21,446 nt of DNA, taken from positions 1 to 21,446 of the forward strand of contig CALDPX010000025.1 in assembly GCA_937911745.1 (NCBI GenBank), written 5' to 3'. Below the pieces are notes generated by a model. It made no database searches. It was not told the origin of the DNA and saw only the letters and a list, made by a program, of their open reading frames with translations. Shown here piece by piece: positions 1-7,322 of the stretch; position 1 is the stretch's first letter; each line of letters opens with the position of its first letter. The translations under genes were made by a program, and so were the position numbers. The DNA comes from an uncultured Alistipes sp. GTDB taxonomy: Bacteria > Bacteroidota > Bacteroidia > Bacteroidales > Rikenellaceae.

Positions 1-1568
1 AGTTGCAACAAGAGATTTCCGATACAATCAATAAGCAGTTGGAGGCACAAGCATACAATCCTGAAATTCTCAGAGAATTAAGGGCTATCAATCTTGCTGA
101 GAATAATAAATTTTTCCTTTGGCATACTTGGTTCAGTGATGTGTTCAACCGAGATGATAAAGAGGGATTTGATATTGTTATTGGCAACCCTCCGTATATA
201 GGCGAAAAGGGGCATAAAGAGATATTCCAACCTGTAAAAGCAGATATTCATCTTGGTCAATACTACTTAGGCAAAATGGATTATTTCTATTTCTTCTTCC
301 ATTTAGCATTCAATATGTTATCTCCAAGCGGTGTGGCAACATTTATTACAACGAACTATTATCCAACAGCATTAGGAGCAAGAAAACTTCGAGCAGATAT
401 TAAGGATAGAATGAACATTAAAACCTTGTTTAATCTTGGAGAATTGCGCCTATTTGAGAACGCTCCCGGACAACATAATATGATTAGTTCCTTCGCTAAA
501 GGGAAAGATGGTTGTAAATGCCAAGTTATAGATGTTCACAAAAAGGGTGCATTAAATCCTCTGATGTTTACTTCAATAATTAGTCGCAAAGATGAAGATA
601 CAGCCTATGCAGATGTTGCACATGAAGATTTATACGATGGTGAGGAAAATTATATTCGTTTACAAAATAGTAGTGGTGATAATCCATTATCATCATTATT
701 GGATAAAATTCAGTTACGTAATAACACATTAGGTAATATTGCAGAAGTTAATGCTGGCATTATGGGCGGCTGTGATAGTATTACTAATCATAATATGAAA
801 TATGCTGATGCTGACTATATCCAATGTAATGATATACGTAAAGATGACGGAGTGTTCGTATTGGATTGTAGCTATTTTAGAGATAGCGATACTATTCAAT
901 TAGTTCAGAGTTTTCCATTCTATAAAGACTTTTATAAAAATTCAGATATAAGCCGTTATTGCACTAATGAAGCAACCACCAAAAGGTTGATATTTTCGTC
1001 ATCTGACACTCCTTTGAGTGAACAAGAAATTATAAAATCTTGTCTTTCGATATATCAACCTATTCTGACAAAGATTCGAGAGATAAACAACGAAAAGACC
1101 GAGTATTGGCATCAATTAAGAAGGGGAACAGCACACCCTCACATTTTCATGTGTGCTAAAATCGTATGCCCGCAGAGAAGCAAAACAAACACATTTGGCT
1201 ATAATGAATGCGATTGGTATGCGAGTGCTGATGTATATTATATTACAAACCCGAATAAAAATTACCATATAAAGTACATATTAGGACTTCTTAACTCAAA
1301 GTTGTACTATGTATGGTTATATCACAAAGGGAAACGTAAGGGCGAGACATTGGAATTATATCAAAAGCCCCTGTCAGAAATCCCGATTAAAAAGGCTTCA
1401 CCTGATGTTCAAAATTCAATTGTCAAGATAGTTAATGAGATTATTGCTCTTAAAAAGAGTAATCCAAATCACGATACATCATCGTTAGAACGACAAATTG
1501 ATACTGTCGTTTATGATATATATGGACTTACTGACGCTGAAATAAAAATCATCGAACAAAGCATCTAA
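1..1568 (+). CDS. Eco57I/type IIG-like restriction-methylase, C-terminal part
   Basis: The gene runs in from the left edge; 521 codons are visible and the true start is upstream. Motif IV of N6-adenine methyltransferases, IGNPPYI, lies near visible residue 60 (NPPY at bases 186-197). It is followed by a typical KMDYFYFFFHLAF / FITTNYYPTALGARKLR segment. The remaining roughly 350 residues look like a target-recognition domain of the TaqI-like specificity type, ending with DIYGLTDAEIKIIE, a common tail in Eco57I-type proteins and BREX PglX relatives. The SAM-binding motif I and any nuclease domain would lie in the missing N-terminal half, so type IIG enzyme, PglX-like methylase and orphan methylase cannot be separated here. 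Expected role: site-specific adenine methylation, possibly with cleavage. A 36-bp perfect palindrome follows the stop. Confidence 0.85.
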   Translation, partial: LQQEISDTINKQLEAQAYNPEILRELRAINLAENNKFFLWHTWFSDVFNRDDKEGFDIVIGNPPYIGEKGHKEIFQPVKADIHLGQYYLGKMDYFYFFFHLAFNMLSPSGVATFITTNYYPTALGARKLRADIKDRMNIKTLFNLGELRLFENAPGQHNMISSFAKGKDGCKCQVIDVHKKGALNPLMFTSIISRKDEDTAYADVAHEDLYDGEENYIRLQNSSGDNPLSSLLDKIQLRNNTLGNIAEVNAGIMGGCDSITNHNMKYADADYIQCNDIRKDDGVFVLDCSYFRDSDTIQLVQSFPFYKDFYKNSDISRYCTNEATTKRLIFSSSDTPLSEQEIIKSCLSIYQPILTKIREINNEKTEYWHQLRRGTAHPHIFMCAKIVCPQRSKTNTFGYNECDWYASADVYYITNPNKNYHIKYILGLLNSKLYYVWLYHKGKRKGETLELYQKPLSEIPIKKASPDVQNSIVKIVNEIIALKKSNPNHDTSSLERQIDTVVYDIYGLTDAEIKIIEQSI

Positions 1569-1570
1569 AT

Positions 1571-1606
1571 ACGACAATAGCCTGCGGTACCGCAGGCTAT
1601 TGTCGT
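1571..1606. terminator. 36-bp perfect palindrome after methylase gene
   Basis: The sequence ACGACAATAGCCTGCGG is followed by TA and then by its exact reverse complement, giving a very strong hairpin just after the methylase stop. There is no T-run on the plus side (CTGTATAATG follows), so it is not a textbook intrinsic terminator. It may act as a bidirectional terminator, an mRNA 3'-end stabiliser or a recombination site. Its arms recur at 1910-1944. Confidence 0.6.
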
Positions 1607-1613
1607 CTGTATA

Positions 1614-1910
1614 ATGAAACTATCATCCTCTAACAATACAGAATCAGGGTGTTATGTCGCTACTGCAATTTATGGTTCGTATGATTGCCCTGAAGTTTGG
1701 GTTCTTCGTCGTTTTCGCGATAACACCTTAGATAATTATCTTATAGGTAGATGGTTTATCCAAACATATTATGCAATTAGTCCTACATTAGTTAGGTGGT
1801 TTGGAAACACTTCTGTATTTAAGATCGCTCTAACTCCAATTCTTAATCGATTTGTCACTTTATTAAAAACTCGAGGTACAAGCGATAAACCATATAATGA
1901 TAAGTATTAA
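1614..1910 (+). CDS. CFI-box-CTERM domain small protein
   Basis: This 98-aa protein is mostly one domain beginning GCYVATAIYGSYDCPEVWVL and continuing RRFRDNTL (residues 12-38). That is the signature of the CFI-box C-terminal domain (Cys, aromatic, Ile/Val, ATAxYGS, then PEVxxLRxFRD). The rest (about 45-90) is hydrophobic or amphipathic (WFIQTYYAISPTLVRWFG). In other proteins this domain is usually the C-terminal module of a longer, often effector-like protein; here it stands nearly alone. The start is the first in-frame ATG after stops at 1566 and 1578, only 7 nt past the upstream hairpin, and no clear ribosome-binding site is seen. It is bracketed by two hairpins with the same arms, which suggests a self-contained cassette. 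Molecular function unknown. Confidence 0.75.
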   Translation: MKLSSSNNTESGCYVATAIYGSYDCPEVWVLRRFRDNTLDNYLIGRWFIQTYYAISPTLVRWFGNTSVFKIALTPILNRFVTLLKTRGTSDKPYNDKY

Positions 1911-1944
1911 CGACAATAGCCTGCATTCCGCAGGCTATTGTCGT
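1910..1944. terminator. Convergent bidirectional hairpin terminator
   Basis: A 15-bp perfect stem (arm ACGACAATAGCCTGC, loop ATTCC) lies between the rightward CFI-box gene stop and the leftward 72-aa gene stop (1946). On the minus-strand exit the sequence is AT-rich, and the plus exit is ATTATC. Position and strength fit a shared terminator. The arms are the same as in the hairpin at 1571-1606. Confidence 0.75.
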
Positions 1945-1945
1945 A

Positions 1946-2164
1946 TTATCTCATTTGTGATAAAATTTTGTGGATAGCAGCTTTGTAAATATCTCGGTCA
2001 TTAACAATTGCCGAAACAGCTTTTGCTTCATGCCCTAAAGAATCCAATCGACGCTTAATTTCATCTGCCTCTTGTTTATTCCTCGCCTGCGGTAGAAACA
2101 ATGCTTTCAAACTCTCTACCACCTCTTCAATCTGTTGTTCTGGTGTCTTTTGTATATTGTTCAT
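1946..2164 (-). CDS. Small hypothetical protein, last gene of the KAP operon
   Basis: This is a 72-aa, charged, probably all-helical protein (EQQIEEVVESLKALFLP, then NKQEADEIKRRLDSLGHEA). It has no signal peptide or membrane segment, and I do not recognise a family. Its ATG follows the stop of the KAP NTPase gene by only 2 nt, so it is almost certainly co-transcribed and probably translationally coupled. Its own stop is 1 nt from the terminator hairpin. The tight coupling suggests an accessory subunit or regulator of the NTPase, but this is inference from position only. Confidence 0.65.
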   Translation of the reverse strand: MNNIQKTPEQQIEEVVESLKALFLPQARNKQEADEIKRRLDSLGHEAKAVSAIVNDRDIYKAAIHKILSQMR

Positions 2165-2166
2165 AA

Positions 2167-4977
2167 TTAATTCTTTAAATTATTAATCATTCGGAGAATA
2201 TCTCCTCTTAATTTGATATATAAATTATTGTTCTCAAACTTATTGGTTAATTCGTCATCGATAGCTCCAGTCTCATCAATTTGTTCTTTTATATACAATA
2301 ATTCCTTAAGTTGTCGAATTTCATCTCTAAAGCAGTTGTCAATCTTATTTTGAACATTCCCCTGATTCTCAAAATTAATAGCAGAGTATTCGTTATATTT
2401 ATATAACATCCAATAATTTTTAACTCGTTCTTCTTCTGCCGAATTACTATTACAACTATTCAAGAATGCTTCAAAATTATCTTTGTCTCCAAATATTGCT
2501 TTGTAATACGGCTCTGGTGATACCGTATTGAATTCCGGATGCGATGAATCCCCCTTGCGGATGAACATCTTAAAATATTTATCAGGAGTTTTCTCTATTT
2601 CTTCTTTCATTATATCTAAAGCCTCTTTTCTTAAAAACACTTGTTGAGTTACTGGATTTTTGTTTTCCCAACAATTATAAAATAAAGCGAATCCTTTTCG
2701 AGATAACTTATCTTTGCAATTTATAAAGTAATTCAATTGTATATTAGATAATTCTGTAAGAGGAATTAATAGGTTAGACTCATTAATATTATTATTTCGA
2801 CAATTATCGATAAATACAGTAAGACCTGAACTTACTATAATTGAATTTGAAGTAGTAGATAGGAATGTATGTATAATTTCATACTCATCATCTTTAATTT
2901 CGGTTCTTAATTTCACTGCTAAATTTTCTTTAAACAAAATGGACATAAGGAAATTATCCATATCAAAATATGGAGTAGGTTTAGCGTTAAAATCGATAAG
3001 ATTAAAGAGATTCAGCATTTCTTGTAAATGTGTCTTATCTATACATTGCAATACTCTTAAATGTGCAATTACAGCAGTTGAAACTTCATCTCTAAGCGGT
3101 CGTAATTTTGTATGTGTTAATATTAGTGTTATGATTTTATATACTTTTTTATATAAGACATTGTTATTATGTGATTTATCATTAAATGGAATTTGATTCA
3201 GTATTTCTAATATCTGATTCTCAAACTCTGAGGGATATTTATCTTTGTACATTTGGTCTACAATATTCCCAAAATTATTCTCCTCATTGTTTTCAAGCAT
3301 CAAAAAATTAGATGTGGTAAGAATCTTATTATCCAACCGATACATGAAATATTTGGAATAGTTTCTTAAATAAGACATTGAATTTTTACGCCTACTATGC
3401 GAAAATAGATAGCATAATATATCGTAAGCTATTTCTAAGTCCTTATCACCAATATTTAAGTTTTGTAGAATTTCTTTCGCATCGGTTTTTAATGACAAAC
3501 TATATTCATTCAGTTCTAATATATATAAAGGAGTATTGCATAGCACAGAATAAATATTTGTAAATCGATAGTGTAACAATTCGAGATAAAATAAATCTTG
3601 AAATTCAATTTCAGTTTCTGCACTTTGTCCTTTATATGTTTCTGAGAGTAAATAAAACAAATTATGGAAACGAATAACATCTCTAATAGTATACAAAATT
3701 TTGGGGACTAGGATGCAATCGATAATGCTATTTGTATAATCATCAGAACGATAATATACCATATCATGTATTCTTGTGTCTTCTTTTGGTATTCCCCATA
3801 TTGTGTTAATAGTTTTGGATATACGAGTTAGCAGTTCATTACATATAATTCGTTCTTCGCTTTTAGGAAGAGATATTTCTGTATTAAAGAATTTCTCTAA
3901 ATACAATTCGGGGTTATAAATTCCATCTCTTTTTAAGGTTTCACAAACATAATCCTTATCATATGCGACAATGAATTGTACGAAGGGGAAATTTGCAGTA
4001 TTCCTAATCAGACATAATACTTCCTTGATTTCATCTGCATTTAAGCGGTCAATATCATCAATGAAAACGACTATCTTATGTTTACTTTGTTCTAAGTTGG
4101 TTTTAATATCTTTGTATGGTTCTTTTTGTTTGTTAAAAATTTTCAATAAAGATTTACTGATTACTTTAAGAGGCTTAACAGACTCTTCATTCAACAGTAA
4201 GTCTATATATTCGTTTAAAATTGATGAGATATTGGGTATATACAATCTTAGTTCTTTACATAAAAGTGTAAAGAAATTCCTAATAATACCCTCCGTTGTA
4301 TCATTTTTCCAAGGTTCAAATTCAATAATGCTTATAGAAGATTGCTTTAGATATTCACCTTTAAGATAATTCATAAAGGTAGTTTTCCCACTTCCCCAGA
4401 GTCCAGTAATAGAGATGGCAAAACTGCATTCTGAATAAAAGCAACTTTCTAAGGTTTTATATGTGGTAATATATAATTTGTTTCGTTGGTACGAATCTTC
4501 TATATTGTATACTTTCTCAATTTCTAATGATGGCGTTTTTTGAGCATTATTTGACTTGCTTTTATTTCTTATCCTAACAAATAAAATTACTTCGCCAATA
4601 ATCGGTAGTAGGATAAAAACATTAGCCCACGCTGTATATTGATTCCCTGATATTATTAATGAGTATTCCCATTCTTCAGAAAAGAAACAAAAAAGATATA
4701 TGGTTACAAACATTAAAAGACATTTGACTCTATTTACATTTAGAAGTTCACTAAAGTAAAATTCTTTACTGTAATAGGCTACAATAAAAAGTGAGCATAT
4801 GGATATTATCCACCATTCATTACCTATAAATTTAGAAACTAATGGATCTACCCATAGGGCGTCTATACAAAACTTCCAAAAATCCCCAAAGATGAAAAAT
4901 GAGATTATAATATTGGTTATCAATAAAAAACTCCAAAGATTAGAGTTGATATATTTAAAGAAACTTTTGCTTGTCAT
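2167..4977 (-). CDS. Membrane-anchored KAP family P-loop NTPase
   Basis: This is a 936-aa protein. The N-terminal 135 residues hold about four hydrophobic segments (roughly 14-43, 55-70, 83-99, 114-134). The KAP NTPase domain then follows: Walker A GLWGSGKTT at 192-200, the family-typical FEPWKND at 220-226, Walker B IVVFIDDIDRL at 302-312, and FIVAYDKDYV soon after. The rest (about 400-936) is a long, helical, AT-rich region without recognised motifs. KAP NTPases are typically membrane-associated and several occur in phage-defence systems; the N-terminal membrane block fits an inner-membrane anchor with the NTPase in the cytoplasm. The gene lies 153 bp downstream of the abiEii-like gene and 2 nt upstream of the 72-aa gene, with no terminator seen on either side. 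Target and output unknown. Confidence 0.85.
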   Translation of the reverse strand: MTSKSFFKYINSNLWSFLLITNIIISFFIFGDFWKFCIDALWVDPLVSKFIGNEWWIISICSLFIVAYYSKEFYFSELLNVNRVKCLLMFVTIYLFCFFSEEWEYSLIISGNQYTAWANVFILLPIIGEVILFVRIRNKSKSNNAQKTPSLEIEKVYNIEDSYQRNKLYITTYKTLESCFYSECSFAISITGLWGSGKTTFMNYLKGEYLKQSSISIIEFEPWKNDTTEGIIRNFFTLLCKELRLYIPNISSILNEYIDLLLNEESVKPLKVISKSLLKIFNKQKEPYKDIKTNLEQSKHKIVVFIDDIDRLNADEIKEVLCLIRNTANFPFVQFIVAYDKDYVCETLKRDGIYNPELYLEKFFNTEISLPKSEERIICNELLTRISKTINTIWGIPKEDTRIHDMVYYRSDDYTNSIIDCILVPKILYTIRDVIRFHNLFYLLSETYKGQSAETEIEFQDLFYLELLHYRFTNIYSVLCNTPLYILELNEYSLSLKTDAKEILQNLNIGDKDLEIAYDILCYLFSHSRRKNSMSYLRNYSKYFMYRLDNKILTTSNFLMLENNEENNFGNIVDQMYKDKYPSEFENQILEILNQIPFNDKSHNNNVLYKKVYKIITLILTHTKLRPLRDEVSTAVIAHLRVLQCIDKTHLQEMLNLFNLIDFNAKPTPYFDMDNFLMSILFKENLAVKLRTEIKDDEYEIIHTFLSTTSNSIIVSSGLTVFIDNCRNNNINESNLLIPLTELSNIQLNYFINCKDKLSRKGFALFYNCWENKNPVTQQVFLRKEALDIMKEEIEKTPDKYFKMFIRKGDSSHPEFNTVSPEPYYKAIFGDKDNFEAFLNSCNSNSAEEERVKNYWMLYKYNEYSAINFENQGNVQNKIDNCFRDEIRQLKELLYIKEQIDETGAIDDELTNKFENNNLYIKLRGDILRMINNLKN

Positions 4978-4985
4978 ACTGATTG

Positions 4986-5054
4986 TTATTGAGTTAATGT
5001 TTCAAACATCCTATCGAACAATGTAAATTCCATCTTCAGGATAGCGATAAGCAT
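4986..5054 (-). CDS. Possible 22-aa leader ORF before the KAP gene
   Basis: ATG at 5054 reads MLIAILKMEFTLFDRMFETL plus TQ and stops 8 nt before the KAP ATG. The frame is open further upstream as far as a TGA overlapping the end of the abiEii-like gene (about 50 sense codons in AT-rich DNA), with a possible TTG start at 5075. It fills most of an otherwise empty gap inside an operon. It could be a small coupled gene, a leader peptide or the tail of a decayed gene. No ribosome-binding site stands out, so the call is weak. Confidence 0.25.
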   Translation of the reverse strand: MLIAILKMEFTLFDRMFETLTQ

Positions 5055-5130
5055 TTTATCAAAATTTTGCCTCAAATTGATTTTTATATTTTCAGTAATT
5101 TGGTACAGGTTTGTTCGGTGATTGGACTCT

Positions 5131-6150
5131 TTACATAATCCTCACTCTTTCTTGCAACTCTCTCATTTTCTCCATAAGTGCATCAAACTCTAATGATTCA
5201 CCATAAATGAAGAAGCGCCTCATATCGGCATAATCATCTTGCCACGCATCCATAACCGATTCTGGTATCGTAAAGCTAATGGTTGATGGGGAATGTAAAT
5301 CATAGTTTACGTACTTCAAAGCATAATAAGCCTTACGATGCTCAACAATGGCATCATAAAGTTTACGATTTGACAAGGCTTCTTTTCCATACACCGTATC
5401 CATTAGTTTTTCTAAATCATACAGATGTCGTGACATTCGTACGCTTCTTGGTTTTTCTTTTTGAAATTCTTCTGCCAATAGAAATAGTTTCTCAAGGAAC
5501 GTACGAGTAGGAACTACGGTTCTAACAAAACTATCTGCATCAGTATCTTCTCCATCAAAACTTTCACCTATTAGAGAACGGATTGGTCGTAATTCCGTTG
5601 GTTCATCCATTGAAAGACAACTTATCTCAATCTTTACACGTGGAGGAATATAATTTATCGTATCCTCAAGAATTGACGGGTAGTGTAACAGAATTACCGT
5701 AGGATCTTTATCTGAATCTATCGGTCTCCATTCTCCATCTTTATCTTGTACCTGAGATACATTCTCTATAGTGTAACCTGAAACTCCTATTTCTTTCAAG
5801 TTGGCATCTAATTGAGCAGAAAGAGTCTCATGGATATATGCTCGTGACATTTTGCGTAATTTTTCACGCTGACTTTTTCCTGTCTTCTCAATACCAAAGA
5901 ATGAATGGCTGATTGCTAAGTCAATGTCTTCAGAAAAACGTTCTATGATATTAAAACCTTTAGACAGCGACGTTCCGCCTTTGAATATTAAAGAATCACG
6001 GCAATCTGTTTGGAATAAAGCCTTCAGTGTAACTGTTACCCACCAATCCTTTTCTATAGCTACCTGATTAACGCCAGGATGTCCAACCTCCGTCTGCTGT
6101 AACATCGCTAAACGGTCCACTATCTCATTATTTAACCACAGTTTTCCCAT
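5131..6150 (-). CDS. AbiEii/AbiGii-family nucleotidyltransferase (toxin)
   Basis: The 339-aa protein carries the nucleotidyltransferase signature of the AbiEii family: FKGGTSLSK at residues 56-64 and RFSEDIDLAI at 71-80, whose two aspartates (75, 77) would bind metal. A downstream block, RMSRHLYDLEKLMD, is also typical of the family. In type IV (AbiE) systems this protein is a toxin that transfers nucleotides to RNA (tRNA in studied members) and causes abortive infection, with the cognate AbiEi acting mainly as repressor. The AbiEi-like gene ends 14 nt upstream, so the pair has the usual antitoxin-toxin order. Length and motifs look complete. The exact substrate cannot be read from sequence. 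Confidence 0.88.
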   Translation of the reverse strand: MGKLWLNNEIVDRLAMLQQTEVGHPGVNQVAIEKDWWVTVTLKALFQTDCRDSLIFKGGTSLSKGFNIIERFSEDIDLAISHSFFGIEKTGKSQREKLRKMSRAYIHETLSAQLDANLKEIGVSGYTIENVSQVQDKDGEWRPIDSDKDPTVILLHYPSILEDTINYIPPRVKIEISCLSMDEPTELRPIRSLIGESFDGEDTDADSFVRTVVPTRTFLEKLFLLAEEFQKEKPRSVRMSRHLYDLEKLMDTVYGKEALSNRKLYDAIVEHRKAYYALKYVNYDLHSPSTISFTIPESVMDAWQDDYADMRRFFIYGESLEFDALMEKMRELQERVRIM

Positions 6151-6164
6151 AATCTAAATCTATT

Positions 6165-6773
6165 TTAAGCGGTTATCATTGGCTTTATAATTCTCTTCAT
6201 CCATGCAGGCATCATATCTACATCTTTAACAAGGGTATCCTTATCAGTTTCTTTTAACACCAATTGTCGGATGACATTCAATTCACTATCTCCTACATTC
6301 TCTTTTTTCAGAGCTTTAAGAGCCTGAACAAGTAAAGAGATGAGGCGAGTACCATAACAGAAATTTTTGGGTACACCTCGTTTTAATACTACTTTCCTAT
6401 TGGATAAGTTTACAGTTCGCTCGCTTCCTGTAGTAAGGTATGTGTAATTCATTGGTACCTGAGTTGATAATCCTAGTGCATTCAGAGCTGTCATGCCTGA
6501 TGGCAATACCTCTGCGTTATCTCTAGTTGCAATCGCCTGTACCACCTTATCAACCGATGGCAATACAACTCCAAATTTGCTTTTCCTCGGTTTGGTATAT
6601 ATTCCATGTGCAATTTTAACAAGTATACCTTCAGTCGTTAACTCAGACAAAATGCTTCCCACAAATTCTGTGTGGTATTCAGGGAAATCAGACCGAAACA
6701 GAATGCAATCTTCTGGCATCGCTTCTATGCGTTGCCTAAGAGTAATACCATCTATCGAATATTCATTAGTCAT
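6165..6773 (-). CDS. AbiEi-like (DUF6088-type) antitoxin/regulator
   Basis: I start this gene at ATG 6773 (MTNEYSIDGI), giving 202 aa, because AAAGGTGAT precedes it. A longer TTG start at 6809 would overlap the promoter -7 box. The N-terminal 80 residues look like a winged-helix unit (RQRIEAMPEDCILFRSDF, LTTEGILVKIAHGIYTKPR). The next block (VLPSGMTALNALGLSTQVP, then YLTTGSERTVNL) is the conserved core of the DUF6088/AbiEi-type proteins that precede AbiEii toxins. Expected role: DNA-binding autorepressor and antitoxin for the downstream nucleotidyltransferase. It is first in the leftward operon and divergent from hipB. Confidence 0.82.
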   Translation of the reverse strand: MTNEYSIDGITLRQRIEAMPEDCILFRSDFPEYHTEFVGSILSELTTEGILVKIAHGIYTKPRKSKFGVVLPSVDKVVQAIATRDNAEVLPSGMTALNALGLSTQVPMNYTYLTTGSERTVNLSNRKVVLKRGVPKNFCYGTRLISLLVQALKALKKENVGDSELNVIRQLVLKETDKDTLVKDVDMMPAWMKRIIKPMITA

Positions 6774-6806
6774 ATCACCTTTGAAATTTTGATGATTTTT
6801 CAAATG

Positions 6807-6814
6807 CAAAGATA
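6807..6814 (-). promoter_or_regulatory. Bacteroides-type -7 box for the abiE-KAP operon
   Basis: The minus strand reads TATCTTTG, an exact match to the Bacteroides -7 consensus TAnnTTTG, about 33 nt upstream of the chosen ATG. No TTTG/TTG -33 element is seen at the expected 19-21 nt spacing, so the promoter may be weak or activated. Confidence 0.5.
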
Positions 6815-6963
6815 CAAAAAGGATTCAAATAAATGATGAATTGCAAAATCAATTGTTCGTTTGACCTACAAATACATGTTTGAGAATGGTTAATTATTAA
6901 AGTTAGTATCCACGCAGGTTCTTAAAAACACACTCAACCTATCATAAAATAAAGAAAAAGTAT

Positions 6964-6982
6964 TATATTTGCATATTATATG
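6964..6982 (+). promoter_or_regulatory. hipB -7 box with overlapping short palindrome
   Basis: TATATTTG (6964-6971) fits TAnnTTTG, and 25 nt separate it from the hipB ATG. Directly after it, CATATTATATG (6972-6982) is an 11-bp palindrome with central T, covering the likely transcription start. That is where a HipB-type repressor could bind for autoregulation. AT-rich palindromes arise easily by chance, so the operator part is tentative. Confidence 0.4.
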
Positions 6983-6995
6983 ATACATTGAGGTT

Positions 6996-7316
6996 ATGAC
7001 AAAGAGTACAATGGGGACTAAATTACCCCGAAAGTTGGAGCAGAAGATGCAGATTGTTGGCGAGCAGATAAAACTTGCTCGTTTGCGTCGTAATCTGAGT
7101 GTTGCACAGGTGGCGGAGCGTGCTACTTGTTCTCCGCTTACGGTTTCGCGCATAGAGAAAGGTGCCCCAACAGTGGCGATAGGCATCTATCTGCGTGTGT
7201 TGTATGCCCTGCAACTCGATGATGACATTCTCTCTTTGGCAAAAGATGATGAACTCGGCAGAGCATTGCAAGATATGAATTTGCCACAGCGTGAAAGGGC
7301 GTCTAAAAAGGAGTAG
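6996..7316 (+). CDS. hipB: HipB-like XRE-family antitoxin/repressor
   Basis: This 106-aa protein has a classic XRE helix-turn-helix at about residues 19-70: GEQIKLARLRRNLSVAQVAE, then RATCSPLTVSRIEKG. The C-terminal third (LDDDILSLAKDDELGRALQD) is like the short tails of HipB-type proteins that precede HipA kinases. It is expected to bind an operator in its own promoter and to hold the downstream HipA inactive. GAGGTT lies just before the ATG. The hipA-like ATG follows the stop by 6 nt, and its ribosome-binding site AAGGAG (7308-7313) lies in the last codons of this gene, indicating coupled translation. Functional pairing is inferred from order and family. Confidence 0.85.
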   Translation: MTKSTMGTKLPRKLEQKMQIVGEQIKLARLRRNLSVAQVAERATCSPLTVSRIEKGAPTVAIGIYLRVLYALQLDDDILSLAKDDELGRALQDMNLPQRERASKKE

Positions 7317-7322
7317 TAGGCT

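Noticed and set aside
3971..4369. 132-codon open frame on the plus strand.
   Set aside because: It is antisense to the KAP NTPase core (Walker A and B region), so it is a mirror frame only.
6774..6809. TTG start at 6809 extending the AbiEi-like protein by 12 residues.
   Set aside because: That start overlaps the TATCTTTG -7 box; the ATG at 6773 has AAAGGTGAT before it.
6890..7186. 98-codon open frame on the minus strand across the hipB promoter and start.
   Set aside because: It overlaps the clear XRE protein and the divergent promoter region, and its translation has no family features.
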